Of a stretch of DNA of 64,000 bases, positions 1-8,294 are shown one piece after another. Within the stretch, counting starts at the first letter, position 1. Each line of letters opens with the position of its first letter. The notes below the pieces were generated by a model. It saw only the letters and a program-made list of their open reading frames with translations, searched no databases and had not been told where the DNA came from. This DNA comes from CBDCUF01 sp965222525 (GTDB lineage Bacteria > Pseudomonadota > Alphaproteobacteria > Rickettsiales > UBA8987): assembly GCA_965222525.1 (NCBI GenBank), contig OZ244955.1, positions 1,426,001-1,490,000 of the forward strand, in the 5' to 3' direction. Position numbers and translations under genes: made by a program.

Positions 1-1738
1 CTTTTACCAAGCTATCCAGAGTTTCTTCACCTTCCTGCTCAGCCTCATTAATCTGTTTACCAGTGACTACCTGACATTTTTCATCACATAGCCCTAAATC
101 AGTTGCGATGGCACGGGCTGTCAGAGGATGATCACCTGTGATCATAGCAACTTCAATTCCAGCTTTTTTACATAAATCAACGGCTTCTTTCGCTTCTGAA
201 CGTAGTGGGTCAATCATACCTACTACTCCAAGAAATGTCAGATCGCGTAGCTGTTCCTCTATAGGTTTTTCTGAGTTTACAGTGCCATCGGCCAGTGCCA
301 GAACCCGATAGCCTTGTTCGGCAAGATTTTCTGCTTGATGAAGTATTTCATCTTTATTGATTGGTGCATCATTAGCTCCATTAAACATACTGGTACACAT
401 GGAAATTACTTTTTCAGCACTTCCTTTGACATGTACGTATGTCTTGCCATCCTGCTGGTTTACACTGGCACTATAGCCATTTTCTGATTCATAGGGTATT
501 TTACTGATTTCAGGATTTTCTTTGAGGAGGCCCTCTTTATCTAATCCATATTTCCTGGCCATTACAAGAAAAGCAACATCCACCATATCACCATTATATT
601 CAGGCTCTCCTTTATCTTCGCTTAAGGTGGCCTCATTCGCAAGAACGGCAGATTGGCACAATCTACGAATTTTCTGTAATTCCTCTTCACCGTCATATGA
701 TGGTATAATTTTTCCATCTATGCTAACTCCTTCGCCGGTAACATCAAAACCAGAGCCATCAGGAAGCTCTATACGGCGAGCAGTAAGTTCGTTCACCGTT
801 AGTGTTCCTGTTTTATCAGAAGCAATAAATGTGCAAGACCCAAGAGACTCGACAGCAAGGAGTTTGCGAACAATTACATTACGTGAGGCCATTCGCCGCA
901 TACCTATTGCCAAAGCCACGGTCATAGCTGCAGGTAGTCCTTCTGGTATTGCTGAAACAGCCAATGCTACAGCAATCAGAAATATACCGGCAAGTGTTCC
1001 CCCCCTGATATATTCAATACCGGCAATAAATAAAACTATTCCACACATTGCTATGGAAATAAACAGGGTGAATTTCTCGATTCGAATAAGCAAAGGTGGT
1101 TTTGCTTCATGCGATATTGCAGTAGAAATCTTGCCTATTTGTGTATCTTGACCAGTTGATACGACTTCCCCCTGAGCACGTCCGCGATTCACCATAGTTC
1201 CAGCAAAAGCCATATTAACTCTCTCACTTAAGGAGGCGTCTTTGGGTATTTCCATCTCTGCATTCTTCAGTACAGCAACAGATTCGCCGGTAAGCAGGGA
1301 TTCATCTACAGAAAGATTCTGTGATGTATGAAGTTTTATATCGGCCGGGACTTTGTCCCCTGATTCAAGCATGACGATGTCTCCAGGAACTATTTCTTCC
1401 GAGTTTATCTGGATCTGTTGTCCATCTCTTATAACTTTGGCAAAATTAGGGACAACCTTTTGTAACGCAGAGGCAGATCTTTGAGCAGAGTATTCCTGAA
1501 TTGTACCGATGGTTGCATTTATCATCAGAACGGTAAAAATAAACACCGCATCGCTAATTTCCTCCAGAAATAATGATACAATCGCGGCAATTAGCAGAAT
1601 ATAAATTAGCGGGCTTAAAAACTGCCGGATAAAAACACTAATTACACCAGGGTCGTCTGGTCTTGGTAGTGCATTGGATCCATATTCCGACAAACGCTTT
1701 TTCGCATCTTGTGTAGAGAGACCATCAATTGATTCCAC
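1..1738 (-). CDS. P-type cation-transporting ATPase, N-terminal part (gene runs off the window)
   Basis: Inner-membrane pump that couples ATP hydrolysis to cation export, most like the Ca2+/PMR1-type (P2) ATPases. I translated the minus strand by hand. It shows the actuator motif TGES (LLTGESVAV), the membrane motif PEGLP, the phosphorylation motif DKTGTLT and the P-domain motif MITGDHPLTA in the correct order. The remaining C-terminal membrane region lies before position 1. Start chosen at a GTG (1736-1738): a TGA stop lies in frame just upstream and a GGAG Shine-Dalgarno sits about six bases before it. An FNR-like palindrome (1848-1861) lies about 110 bp upstream, suggesting oxygen- or stress-linked expression. 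Substrate ion not determinable; Ca2+, Mg2+ or Mn2+ are all possible. Confidence 0.9.
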   Translation of the reverse strand, partial: MESIDGLSTQDAKKRLSEYGSNALPRPDDPGVISVFIRQFLSPLIYILLIAAIVSLFLEEISDAVFIFTVLMINATIGTIQEYSAQRSASALQKVVPNFAKVIRDGQQIQINSEEIVPGDIVMLESGDKVPADIKLHTSQNLSVDESLLTGESVAVLKNAEMEIPKDASLSERVNMAFAGTMVNRGRAQGEVVSTGQDTQIGKISTAISHEAKPPLLIRIEKFTLFISIAMCGIVLFIAGIEYIRGGTLAGIFLIAVALAVSAIPEGLPAAMTVALAIGMRRMASRNVIVRKLLAVESLGSCTFIASDKTGTLTVNELTARRIELPDGSGFDVTGEGVSIDGKIIPSYDGEEELQKIRRLCQSAVLANEATLSEDKGEPEYNGDMVDVAFLVMARKYGLDKEGLLKENPEISKIPYESENGYSASVNQQDGKTYVHVKGSAEKVISMCTSMFNGANDAPINKDEILHQAENLAEQGYRVLALADGTVNSEKPIEEQLRDLTFLGVVGMIDPLRSEAKEAVDLCKKAGIEVAMITGDHPLTARAIATDLGLCDEKCQVVTGKQINEAEQEGEETLDSLVK

Positions 1739-1847
1739 TTTTCACTCCAATGATTATATACTCCGATCGATGTAAAGCTCCGGCATAATTCTTCTACTAT
1801 CCTTGTTTACACAGGAACTATCCGAGCATAGTTGGAAAAGAATGGAA

Positions 1848-1861
1848 TTGACAACTGTCAA
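1848..1861. promoter_or_regulatory. FNR/CRP-type box A (TTGACAACTGTCAA)
   Basis: Perfect 14-bp palindrome of the FNR/FixK/DNR class. It overlaps the stop codon of the DUF2238 gene and lies upstream of the P-type ATPase. A possible -10 (TATGCT on the minus strand) follows 17 bases downstream. One of five such sites in the first 13 kb. Confidence 0.7.
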
Positions 1862-2472
1862 TCAATATATTTTGCTGCCTTGAGTTGTTTAGTGTGCCAG
1901 CCTCTGAGCATCATTAATGAGATAAATGCGCCAAATAACGCCCAGGCCATATCTTTTTGTGCATCCCATTCATCGCCTTGTGTTCCTAAGAATTCATGTG
2001 CGGTTTGTCCAAGGATTGCAGCCGCTATCCATTCTGCAAATTCGTACAACGCGCTTTTTGCAAGGCACATGCTGATGACAATAACAAGCATCCACTTTCC
2101 TGGTTTTAATGTGGTGGTTCTGAGAATTAGCTCTCTAAAAATAATTGCTGGCACGAATCCCTGAAAGAAATGGCCAAATCTGTCATAATGATTGCGGGAA
2201 AGATCAAATTCCACTTTTATCCAGTCAAAAAGCGGCATCCTGGCATATGTATAATGCGCTCCTACAAATACCAATACTGCACCAAACCAAATCAACCAGT
2301 ATGATAAGGGAGTGAAGGTAAATTTTTTGTAAGTTATTGCCAGAATTGCAAAGCCAATGATAACTGGTGAGGTTTCCAATATCCACGTAAAGTATTCATA
2401 TGGGTTTATCACTGACCACAGGAAAACCATAAAAAGGCTGGATAAAAAGAGAATTATCTGGTTTTTGTCCAT
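1858..2472 (-). CDS. DUF2238 (YjdF-like) integral membrane protein
   Basis: A 204-residue polytopic membrane protein with about six hydrophobic segments. It matches the DUF2238/YjdF family as I know it: conserved loop residues around the HYDRFGHFFQGF segment and an acidic EFLGTQGDEWDAQKDM segment between the last helices. Function unknown in the family. It is transcribed away from the beta-CASP RNase gene, with 48 bp between their starts. No strong Shine-Dalgarno is visible. Its stop codon overlaps FNR-like box A. Membership of the stress island is inferred from position. Confidence 0.8.
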   Translation of the reverse strand: MDKNQIILFLSSLFMVFLWSVINPYEYFTWILETSPVIIGFAILAITYKKFTFTPLSYWLIWFGAVLVFVGAHYTYARMPLFDWIKVEFDLSRNHYDRFGHFFQGFVPAIIFRELILRTTTLKPGKWMLVIVISMCLAKSALYEFAEWIAAAILGQTAHEFLGTQGDEWDAQKDMAWALFGAFISLMMLRGWHTKQLKAAKYID

Positions 2473-2520
2473 AACATTTCTATTATCTATGGTGAGAATT
2501 AAATAATCAAGTGAGCAAAT

Positions 2521-3876
2521 ATGAAGCTAAAATTTCTTGGTGCCACAGATACTGTTACTGGTTCAAAATACCTTATAGAAACTGACAATCATAAAACATT
2601 AATTGATTGTGGTTTGTTTCAGGGGTTAAAAGAATTACGTTTAAGGAACTGGGCAAAGCTTCCTATAAACCCCCAGGAAATTGGTAATGTTCTTCTCACT
2701 CATGCACATATAGATCATAGCGGGTATCTACCACTATTAGTAAAGAATGGATTTGAAGGAAATATATACTCCACTCATCCTACAAGAGATCTATGTGCTT
2801 TGCTTTTGCCAGATAGTGGCTATCTGCAAGAGGAGGATGCCAGGCGTGCAAATAAATATGGCTACTCTAAGCACAAACCCGCACTGCCATTATATACGCA
2901 GATGGATGGTGAACGAGCGTTAGACTATTTTAAGACAGTAGATTTTAATCAGGAAAATAAACTCTATGATGACTTATCATGCACCTTTCACAAGGCGGGA
3001 CATATTCTTGGTTCCGCTATGATAATGATTAAGCATAAAAATGCCTCTATATTGTTCTCAGGAGACTTAGGGCGCTTAAATGACCCTGTCATGAAACCTC
3101 CAGCTAAAATTGAATCTGCTGATTATCTTGTTGTCGAATCTACTTACGGAGACAGGCTCCATGAAGATATTGATCCTGTGGACAAACTAGAAGAAGTTAT
3201 CAATAGAACTATACAAAGAGGTGGAACTGTACTTATTCCATCATTTGCAGTTGGGCGAGCCCAGAGCATTTTATATTACATACACGAATTGAAGGAAACA
3301 AATAGAATACCTGATATTCCTGTATATCTTGATAGTCCAATGGCAATAGACGCTACAGAGATATTACGCCACCACCATGATGAACATAAACTCTCTAAAG
3401 AACTCTGTAATAAAGTTTGCAGAACGGCAACTTACGTTCGTACACCAGAGGAATCCAAGGCATTAGGTCATTCCAATATGCCGTCAGTCATTATTTCAGC
3501 CAGTGGTATGGCCACGGGAGGAAGGATATTACATCATCTAAAACATTTTGCTCCAGATAGAAAAAATACAGTTCTATTCGTAGGTTATCAAGCTACAGGA
3601 ACAAGAGGCGACAGAATAATTAAAGGTGAAAAGGAAGTAAAGATGCTCGGTCAGATGGTAAAAATCAATGCAGAAGTCGATGTGGTTACCAATACTTCTG
3701 CTCATGCTGATTACAGTGAAATTTTGGTATTACTAGAGAATCTTTCCAAAGCTCCCAAGAAAGTGTTTATTACTCATGGTGAGCCAGATGCAGCACAATC
3801 CATGAAAGAAAAAATAGAGGAAAAATTTGGCTGGAATTGCGTTGTTCCAGAATATTTGCAAACTGAAAATCTATAA
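2521..3876 (+). CDS. MBL-fold beta-CASP ribonuclease (CPSF73/YsaK-like)
   Basis: 451-residue metallo-beta-lactamase-fold hydrolase with beta-CASP and RMMBL regions, predicted to process RNA. Zinc-ligand motif HAHIDH lies at residues 61-66, followed by AGHILGSA (motif 3 His) and FSGDLG (motif 4 Asp). The beta-CASP part contains SASGMATGGR and GYQATGTRGD, and the C-terminus has the AHADYSE His motif. Length is usual for the short bacterial family. In several proteobacterial anaerobic or PHA islands this family sits beside Usp, CBS and Hsp20 genes, as here. No FNR box is seen in its 48-bp divergent promoter. Substrate unknown. Confidence 0.9.
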   Translation: MKLKFLGATDTVTGSKYLIETDNHKTLIDCGLFQGLKELRLRNWAKLPINPQEIGNVLLTHAHIDHSGYLPLLVKNGFEGNIYSTHPTRDLCALLLPDSGYLQEEDARRANKYGYSKHKPALPLYTQMDGERALDYFKTVDFNQENKLYDDLSCTFHKAGHILGSAMIMIKHKNASILFSGDLGRLNDPVMKPPAKIESADYLVVESTYGDRLHEDIDPVDKLEEVINRTIQRGGTVLIPSFAVGRAQSILYYIHELKETNRIPDIPVYLDSPMAIDATEILRHHHDEHKLSKELCNKVCRTATYVRTPEESKALGHSNMPSVIISASGMATGGRILHHLKHFAPDRKNTVLFVGYQATGTRGDRIIKGEKEVKMLGQMVKINAEVDVVTNTSAHADYSEILVLLENLSKAPKKVFITHGEPDAAQSMKEKIEEKFGWNCVVPEYLQTENL

Positions 3877-3888
3877 GTTTTTTCATAA

Positions 3889-3902
3889 TTGACGGTTGTC
3901 AA
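3889..3902. promoter_or_regulatory. FNR/CRP-type box B (TTGACGGTTGTCAA)
   Basis: A 14-bp near-palindrome centred about 64 bp upstream of the CBS-protein ATG, with a TATAAC-like -10 at 3936-3941. Same consensus as boxes A, C, D and E. Confidence 0.65.
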
Positions 3903-3959
3903 TGTAGGTTACTTTCATTGCTCTAGCCTTACCTTTATAACCTAACAAAGGAGAGAATC

Positions 3960-4382
3960 ATGCATGTATACGAAGTAATGTCCAAATTCCCGCATATTAT
4001 TGACCCAAATTGCTCTTTAACACAGGCAGCCCAAAGTATGGATCGTCATAACTGTGGCATATTGCCTGTTGGTATCGGAGAAGATGATCTAAACGGAATG
4101 ATTACCGATCGCGACATCGTAGTCTATGGTATAGCAGCTAAAAAAGATCCTGATGATACTAAAGTGGGAGAGATAATGTCCCCTGAAGTTATCTCATGCA
4201 GTGAGGATGATACTTTAGAAGAAGCCGCTGACAGGATGATTGAATATGACGTCAGCCGTTTGGTTGTAAGGAATAAGTCAGAAAAGCTTGTCGGGATAGT
4301 ATCTATCGCTGATTTAGTAAAGAATACTGGAGACGAGCTGACAAGTGATTCAGTGATTCATCATCTCCTGCAATCAGCTTAA
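3960..4382 (+). CDS. Tandem CBS-domain protein
   Basis: 140 residues made almost entirely of two CBS repeats (about 8-60 and 75-132). The second-half strand patterns are typical: GMITDRDIV in the first and GIVSIADLV in the second. Such stand-alone CBS pairs bind adenine nucleotides and act as small regulatory modules; the partner is unknown. A clear AAGGAGAG Shine-Dalgarno precedes the ATG. FNR-like box B lies upstream, so the gene probably belongs to the low-oxygen/stress regulon. Confidence 0.88.
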   Translation: MHVYEVMSKFPHIIDPNCSLTQAAQSMDRHNCGILPVGIGEDDLNGMITDRDIVVYGIAAKKDPDDTKVGEIMSPEVISCSEDDTLEEAADRMIEYDVSRLVVRNKSEKLVGIVSIADLVKNTGDELTSDSVIHHLLQSA

Positions 4383-4442
4383 AGCTTTTGTATAAGTAAG
4401 AATGTGGTTTTTTGACTTTGAGTCTGATAAGTATATACCATC

Positions 4443-4547
4443 TATAGTGATTTCTATTTTCAGAAATCACTATGAATACCTGCGCAGTAGGGATTCCACC
4501 GTGCAAGCGAGTGTAATTTTACGTAAGTAAAATTAGGAAAAACTATA
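4443..4547. repeat. Palindromic MITE-like repeat, family B, copy 1
   Basis: A 105-bp element with short terminal inverted repeats (TATAGT...ACTATA) and a chain of internal hairpins: an ATAGTGATTTCT stem, CCTGC..GCAGG-like, and ATTTTAC-GTAA-GTAAAAT. A second copy with the same architecture and largely the same sequence lies at 20048-20154. No coding potential. Together with box C and the 4651-4724 palindrome it fills the 383-bp gap before hsp20. Confidence 0.75.
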
Positions 4548-4595
4548 AAGTATTTTTATGCGCTCTGGTTCCACACAAAAGAAAAGCATCTTCGT

Positions 4596-4609
4596 TTGAC
4601 AGTTGTCAA
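4596..4609. promoter_or_regulatory. FNR/CRP-type box C (TTGACAGTTGTCAA)
   Basis: A 14-bp palindrome upstream of the Hsp20-Hsp20-Usp gene string, identical to the reverse complement of box A. A CATAAC -10-like hexamer follows at 4641-4646. Confidence 0.7.
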
Positions 4610-4650
4610 TTACCAGGCAGCAAAATGGTGGTTTTCTCCACATAACCTTC

Positions 4651-4724
4651 GAGGTCACAGTGTATTAGAAAAATGAGCCAGCATAGTCTGACTAACACCA
4701 TTTTAAATCAAACACTGTGACCTC
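4651..4724. repeat. Long inverted repeat in the hsp20 leader
   Basis: Perfect 13-bp arms (GAGGTCACAGTGT at 4651-4663 and its complement at 4712-4724) enclose 48 bases. It lies between box C and the first hsp20 start, so it may be in the mRNA leader, either as a structured 5' UTR or a second operator. No U-run follows, so it is not a typical terminator. Confidence 0.6.
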
Positions 4725-4765
4725 AGGGGGAGTTTTTCCAACCTAAACTAATGGAGGAGTATAAA

Positions 4766-5257
4766 ATGAACTTGATACATTGGAATCGTCCATCATCCAT
4801 AGCAGTCCGCCGCGGGGATGAACCATTTTCTAGCTTGCAAAAGGAGATCAACAGCCTGTTTGAGAATTTCTTTAGTGGATATGAAGTACCATCGCTATGG
4901 AATGGTAATGGGGGTGGCAACCTTACGCCTTCTGTAGACATTATTGAAAACGATAAGGGGTTCAAAGTGGAAGCAGAGCTTCCAGGTATGAAGTCAGATG
5001 ATGTAGAAGTTTCTATAAATGATAATTATCTGACCATAAAAGGTGAGAAGAAGGAATCCAAGGAAGACAAGGGTGAGAATTACCTTCGCCGCGAGCGATA
5101 TTATGGAAGCTATCAACGCACCATAGCTCTACCTGAAACTGCTGATGCTGATAAAGCAAAGGCTACGTTTAAGAAAGGTGTCTTGTGGCTGGAAATTCCT
5201 AAAAAAGCCGAGGCAAAGGCAAAATCTCGTAAGCTAGAGGTTAAGGAAGCCGCCTAG
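4766..5257 (+). CDS. Small heat-shock protein Hsp20 (alpha-crystallin domain)
   Basis: ATP-independent holdase chaperone. The 163-residue protein has an alpha-crystallin domain from about residue 45, with PSVDIIENDKGF, VEAELPGM, IKGEKK and the A-x-x-x-G-V-L-type strand (FKKGVLWLEIPKK) near the end. I place the start at 4766 rather than the in-frame ATG at 4751, because the earlier codon is itself part of the GGAGGAG Shine-Dalgarno. First gene of an hsp20-hsp20-usp-hypothetical run. FNR box C and a 13-bp-arm palindrome lie upstream. Confidence 0.93.
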   Translation: MNLIHWNRPSSIAVRRGDEPFSSLQKEINSLFENFFSGYEVPSLWNGNGGGNLTPSVDIIENDKGFKVEAELPGMKSDDVEVSINDNYLTIKGEKKESKEDKGENYLRRERYYGSYQRTIALPETADADKAKATFKKGVLWLEIPKKAEAKAKSRKLEVKEAA

Positions 5258-5265
5258 TAGATATC

Positions 5266-5289
5266 GGGGAGAGGCACCTGCCTCTCCCC
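5266..5289 (+). other. Strong intercistronic hairpin
   Basis: A 10-bp perfect stem (GGGGAGAGGC / GCCTCTCCCC) with an ACCT loop lies between the two hsp20 genes. No T-run follows, so mRNA stabilisation or partial attenuation is more likely than full termination. Confidence 0.6.
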
Positions 5290-5315
5290 ATAAATCAAAA
5301 CCTGAGGAGGGAAAA

Positions 5316-6128
5316 ATGAAAGAACTGGCAATACATAAAGGGATGGAAACAAATCCGTTCTCTACCATATGGTGGAAGCCGATATTTGATATGCAGAAGG
5401 AAATGGGTCGGGAGTTTCAGGCAATGCTGGGTAATCTGGCGGTTCCGGCTGCCTGGGATATGGAGAATAACTTCCTGGCTCTGGCACAGCAGATGACTCA
5501 CCGTATATTTAGCGAGTCATTTAATAATCGTCAGATGATGATGCCGTGGTTATTGGGCAATAATACGGAACCCTATATTGATATTATTGAAAACGACAAG
5601 GGATTTAAGGTTAAGGCTGAATTGCCTGGCCTTACTACCAAGGATCTGGATGTATCAATATCAGACTGCGCCCTGATTATTAAAGGCGAAAAGAAAAAGG
5701 AAAAAGAAGAAGCTGGTGATAATTATATCCATAGGGAGTGTTGTTGTGGTTCAATTAGCAGAACTGTAGCCATCCCTGAGGAGGCTGATCTTGGTAAGGC
5801 GAAGGCATCTTTCAAACAGAACATCCTTACTGTTGAAATTCCCAGGAAATCTTCAGCTCTAGGGCAAAACAAAGAAGTTGAAGTTGAGGATGCTGAAGGT
5901 GCAGTCTCAAAGAGAGCTTCGGCTGATAGGGTGAGTAAGAGAGTAAAAGAAGATTTGCCGGAAGAAAAAAACACTGAATCTGTAAAAGAGAGCAAGGAAG
6001 AGCAGACTGAAGCAAAATACTCCAACCTCTTTAAGGCAGAAGAAGCGAAAGGCGAGAAAAAGACTGTCAGCACCATGACGAAAGCACCTTCTAAGCCCTC
6101 TGCAAAGCAAAAGAAGTCAGCGGCTTAA
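5316..6128 (+). CDS. Hsp20-family protein with Met-rich N-terminus and charged C-terminal tail
   Basis: 270 residues, long for an Hsp20. Residues 1-80 are aromatic- and Met-rich and probably amphipathic. An alpha-crystallin domain covers about 85-180 (YIDIIENDKGF, VKAELPGL, IIKGEKKK, ILTVEIPRK). Residues 190-270 form a Lys/Glu/Ala/Ser-rich tail ending in KPSAKQKKSAA. The tail resembles the low-complexity basic tails of some phasins and histone-like proteins. The PHA synthase in the same island makes a granule-associated role possible, but that is inference. GAGGAGGG Shine-Dalgarno precedes the ATG. Confidence 0.88.
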   Translation: MKELAIHKGMETNPFSTIWWKPIFDMQKEMGREFQAMLGNLAVPAAWDMENNFLALAQQMTHRIFSESFNNRQMMMPWLLGNNTEPYIDIIENDKGFKVKAELPGLTTKDLDVSISDCALIIKGEKKKEKEEAGDNYIHRECCCGSISRTVAIPEEADLGKAKASFKQNILTVEIPRKSSALGQNKEVEVEDAEGAVSKRASADRVSKRVKEDLPEEKNTESVKESKEEQTEAKYSNLFKAEEAKGEKKTVSTMTKAPSKPSAKQKKSAA

Positions 6129-6204
6129 GCGGGCGGAAAAGGAGTGCAGACTGGAGCGGATATTCGTGGGTGGCCTTTGGTCACAGAGATGCTGAGGGAA
6201 TATT

Positions 6205-7068
6205 ATGTGCATAAAATCAATACTTACTCTATTCAATGGTGCCAATAGCGAGATTCCAACATTGGAATCGTCATTTGAGATAGGCAGGAAATTCAAGGCT
6301 CATGTGAAATGCTTTCATATCTCTCCAGATATAAAGAGCCGTGTAAACTATATTGGTGCCGGAATGCCCGTATATTACTATGACGATTTGCATGAATCTA
6401 TTGAAGAAGACATAAAAAGCCGTACTAAAGAAGCCCATGAGAAATTTAAGGAATGCATAGAGAAGAACAATGTTTGTTTTGAGGGTGCCAGCTCTCATTG
6501 CGAGCCACATACGTCATGGAACCATAAAACCGGCTTCATAGACGAGATTATTGCAGAGGAAGGAAGGCTTTCCGATTTAATTATTCTAACGCATGACCTG
6601 ACAAAGAAAGACTCGGATTACAAGGACAGCATTACGTCGTCTCTTTTTAACACGGGGTGTCCTGTGTTATTTGTTCCAAACAAGGAACAAAAGAATACAG
6701 GAGAAAATGTTGCTATTGCGTGGGACGGAAGTATCCAGGCTTCCAAGGTGGTGAAAAGTGCCATATCTTTTCTGAAAGAAGCAAAAAATGTTATGATTTT
6801 TACAGTGGATGAGGATAAAAACGACAATCCGTCATCAAAAGACCTGGCCACATACCTTAAAGAGCATGACATCAAATCAGAACATATTCCCATAAAAAAC
6901 AGGAAATTCTCTACAGGAGAGGCAATTCTCGGCGAAAGTGCAAATCAAAAAACAGACCTGTTGATAATGGGGGCGTATCACCATACCAGAGTCAGGGAAA
7001 TGATTCTCGGTGGCGTTACTAAACATATGCTTGATAATGCTTTTTTACCAATATTAATGATGCACTGA
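6205..7068 (+). CDS. Tandem universal stress protein (UspA-like)
   Basis: 287 residues with two Usp folds. The second half is the better conserved, with AIAWDGS near 172 and the C-terminal nucleotide-binding pattern G-A-Y-H-H-(x4)-M-I-L-G-G-V-T-(x)-H-M. The first half is degenerate. Tandem Usp proteins of this type are commonly induced by oxygen limitation and stationary phase. A GAGGGA Shine-Dalgarno lies six bases before the ATG. Follows hsp20-2 by 76 bp and precedes a small hypothetical by 9 bp, so probably one transcript. Confidence 0.9.
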   Translation: MCIKSILTLFNGANSEIPTLESSFEIGRKFKAHVKCFHISPDIKSRVNYIGAGMPVYYYDDLHESIEEDIKSRTKEAHEKFKECIEKNNVCFEGASSHCEPHTSWNHKTGFIDEIIAEEGRLSDLIILTHDLTKKDSDYKDSITSSLFNTGCPVLFVPNKEQKNTGENVAIAWDGSIQASKVVKSAISFLKEAKNVMIFTVDEDKNDNPSSKDLATYLKEHDIKSEHIPIKNRKFSTGEAILGESANQKTDLLIMGAYHHTRVREMILGGVTKHMLDNAFLPILMMH

Positions 7069-7077
7069 GAGGGTATA

Positions 7078-7431
7078 ATGTGCAACAAAAACATAGACGA
7101 GCTTTTTCAGAAATATCTGGAGATCTGCAATAAGGCAATTGCAGAGAATAAAGACAGGTTTCCTTATAAAAATTTAATGTCACTGAGTGAAAATATATTA
7201 GGCGACCATAAAATTGACCTAGCTGTGTATGATGACAACCCAAAGGGGGCCTATTCCTTACAGTTCAGGGATAAAAAGCTGGAGTTGGCAGAAAAACCTC
7301 CTGAAAAGCCGGAAAGTGCATGGCGGGTAAACAGGAGTTACCTTGAGAAGGTCGTGAGTAATCCGGAAAAATACGTGGAACACCCTGAAAGGCTGGATTT
7401 GGATTGGCTGAAAAGTAGAATAGGTCTGTAG
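7078..7431 (+). CDS. Hypothetical protein downstream of usp
   Basis: 117 residues, soluble, mixed charge, no signal peptide and no membrane segment. I do not recognise the family. It starts with CNKNIDELFQKY and has a basic/aromatic C-terminus (LDLDWLKSRIGL). A GAGAGGG Shine-Dalgarno immediately precedes the ATG, and it sits 9 bp after usp, supporting co-expression. The gene is convergent with the fnr-like gene. A short TCTGTA...TACAGA inverted repeat covers the 17-bp gap. Confidence 0.75.
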   Translation: MCNKNIDELFQKYLEICNKAIAENKDRFPYKNLMSLSENILGDHKIDLAVYDDNPKGAYSLQFRDKKLELAEKPPEKPESAWRVNRSYLEKVVSNPEKYVEHPERLDLDWLKSRIGL

Positions 7432-7448
7432 TTTTTTAAGAACTCCTC

Positions 7449-8192
7449 TTACAGAACATCATGATGAGCGGCTTTTGGGCATTCTTCACATGTTGCTGAA
7501 CAACGATTGCATACAAAAGAACGTAATTGCTCGATATTGTTTATTGTGACTACCGGACCTTCTGACACAACACCTATCTTATTTAATTGATTAAGGGAAC
7601 GAGAGAAAGTCTCTGCCGCCATTCCTAGCCGACCGGCTACCAGAGACTTGTCATAAGGTAATTGTATTGTAGTACTACCATTTTCCTCTCTGCATAATCT
7701 CAGGATAAAACAGCCTACACGTTGAGATGAGGTCATTAATGCCAGATGTTCGGCATGAAGGCCAAGCTGGTTCATCTCATTGAATCTTGCATGCATTAAT
7801 TTTCTTACTATATCGTCAAATCTTTTATCACCCTCCAGCATTTGTCTGAAAAATTTTGCCCGGATTTTCAGAACTTCCGAATCTTCTATTATTTGTGCGC
7901 TATAAGGAAACTTGCCATCCACAAAGGATACTGATTTACCGAAAGTATCACCTGTTGTCAGTAGTGCTATAACAGATTCGTGCCCGTCTCTGGTTTCACG
8001 GAATAATTTTATCCACCCACTGATAATCACATAAAAATATTCAGCCCTGTCATCAACCAGAAACAGCAGCTTTCCCTTTTTATATTTTTTAGTCCGGGAG
8101 TTTGCCAGAACATTGGCAATATCATCATCCGTAAACTCATTAAATAAAGGTACAGTCTTTAAAAACCCTGATGTATCATTTTTATTCTTCAT
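7449..8192 (-). CDS. Crp/Fnr-family transcriptional regulator with C-terminal cysteine cluster
   Basis: Cyclic-nucleotide-binding-type sensor fold followed by a helix-turn-helix with recognition segment MAAETFSRSL. The E-x-x-S-R pattern is the FNR-type signature for TTGA half-sites, which fits the TTGA palindromes nearby. Unusually, the FNR-like Cys cluster is not at the N-terminus. Four Cys lie at the very C-terminus in C-x2-C-x3-C-x2-C spacing. I prefer the start at 8192 (second in-frame Met, 247 residues). The first Met (8222) falls inside box D, which would put the operator in the coding sequence. The box then covers the region about 23 bp upstream of the ATG, a position that suggests autorepression. 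Confidence 0.9.
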   Translation of the reverse strand: MKNKNDTSGFLKTVPLFNEFTDDDIANVLANSRTKKYKKGKLLFLVDDRAEYFYVIISGWIKLFRETRDGHESVIALLTTGDTFGKSVSFVDGKFPYSAQIIEDSEVLKIRAKFFRQMLEGDKRFDDIVRKLMHARFNEMNQLGLHAEHLALMTSSQRVGCFILRLCREENGSTTIQLPYDKSLVAGRLGMAAETFSRSLNQLNKIGVVSEGPVVTINNIEQLRSFVCNRCSATCEECPKAAHHDVL

Positions 8193-8208
8193 TATTATTT
8201 TCCCACAT

Positions 8209-8222
8209 TTGACAGGTGTCAA
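8209..8222. promoter_or_regulatory. FNR/CRP-type box D (TTGACAGGTGTCAA) in a divergent promoter
   Basis: Near-perfect 14-bp palindrome between the fnr-like gene and the divergently transcribed operon starting at 8295. It is centred about 80 bp upstream of the latter and 23 bp upstream of the regulator's ATG. Confidence 0.72.
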
Positions 8223-8294
8223 GGTATTCTCCTGATTCCCGGATTACAAGTAAAACAAGGTTATTCAATTTCCAGCTGTAACAAAGGAGGAGCC

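Noticed and set aside
522..1151. 209-codon plus-strand open frame
   Set aside because: Antisense to the P-type ATPase, whose conserved motifs are in the other strand.
4303..4506. 67-codon minus-strand frame downstream of the CBS gene
   Set aside because: Runs through repeat B1 and antisense of the CBS gene.
4766..5257. ROSE-type RNA thermometer in the hsp20 leader
   Set aside because: No UYGCU anti-Shine-Dalgarno stem near the ATG; only the distant 13-bp palindrome.
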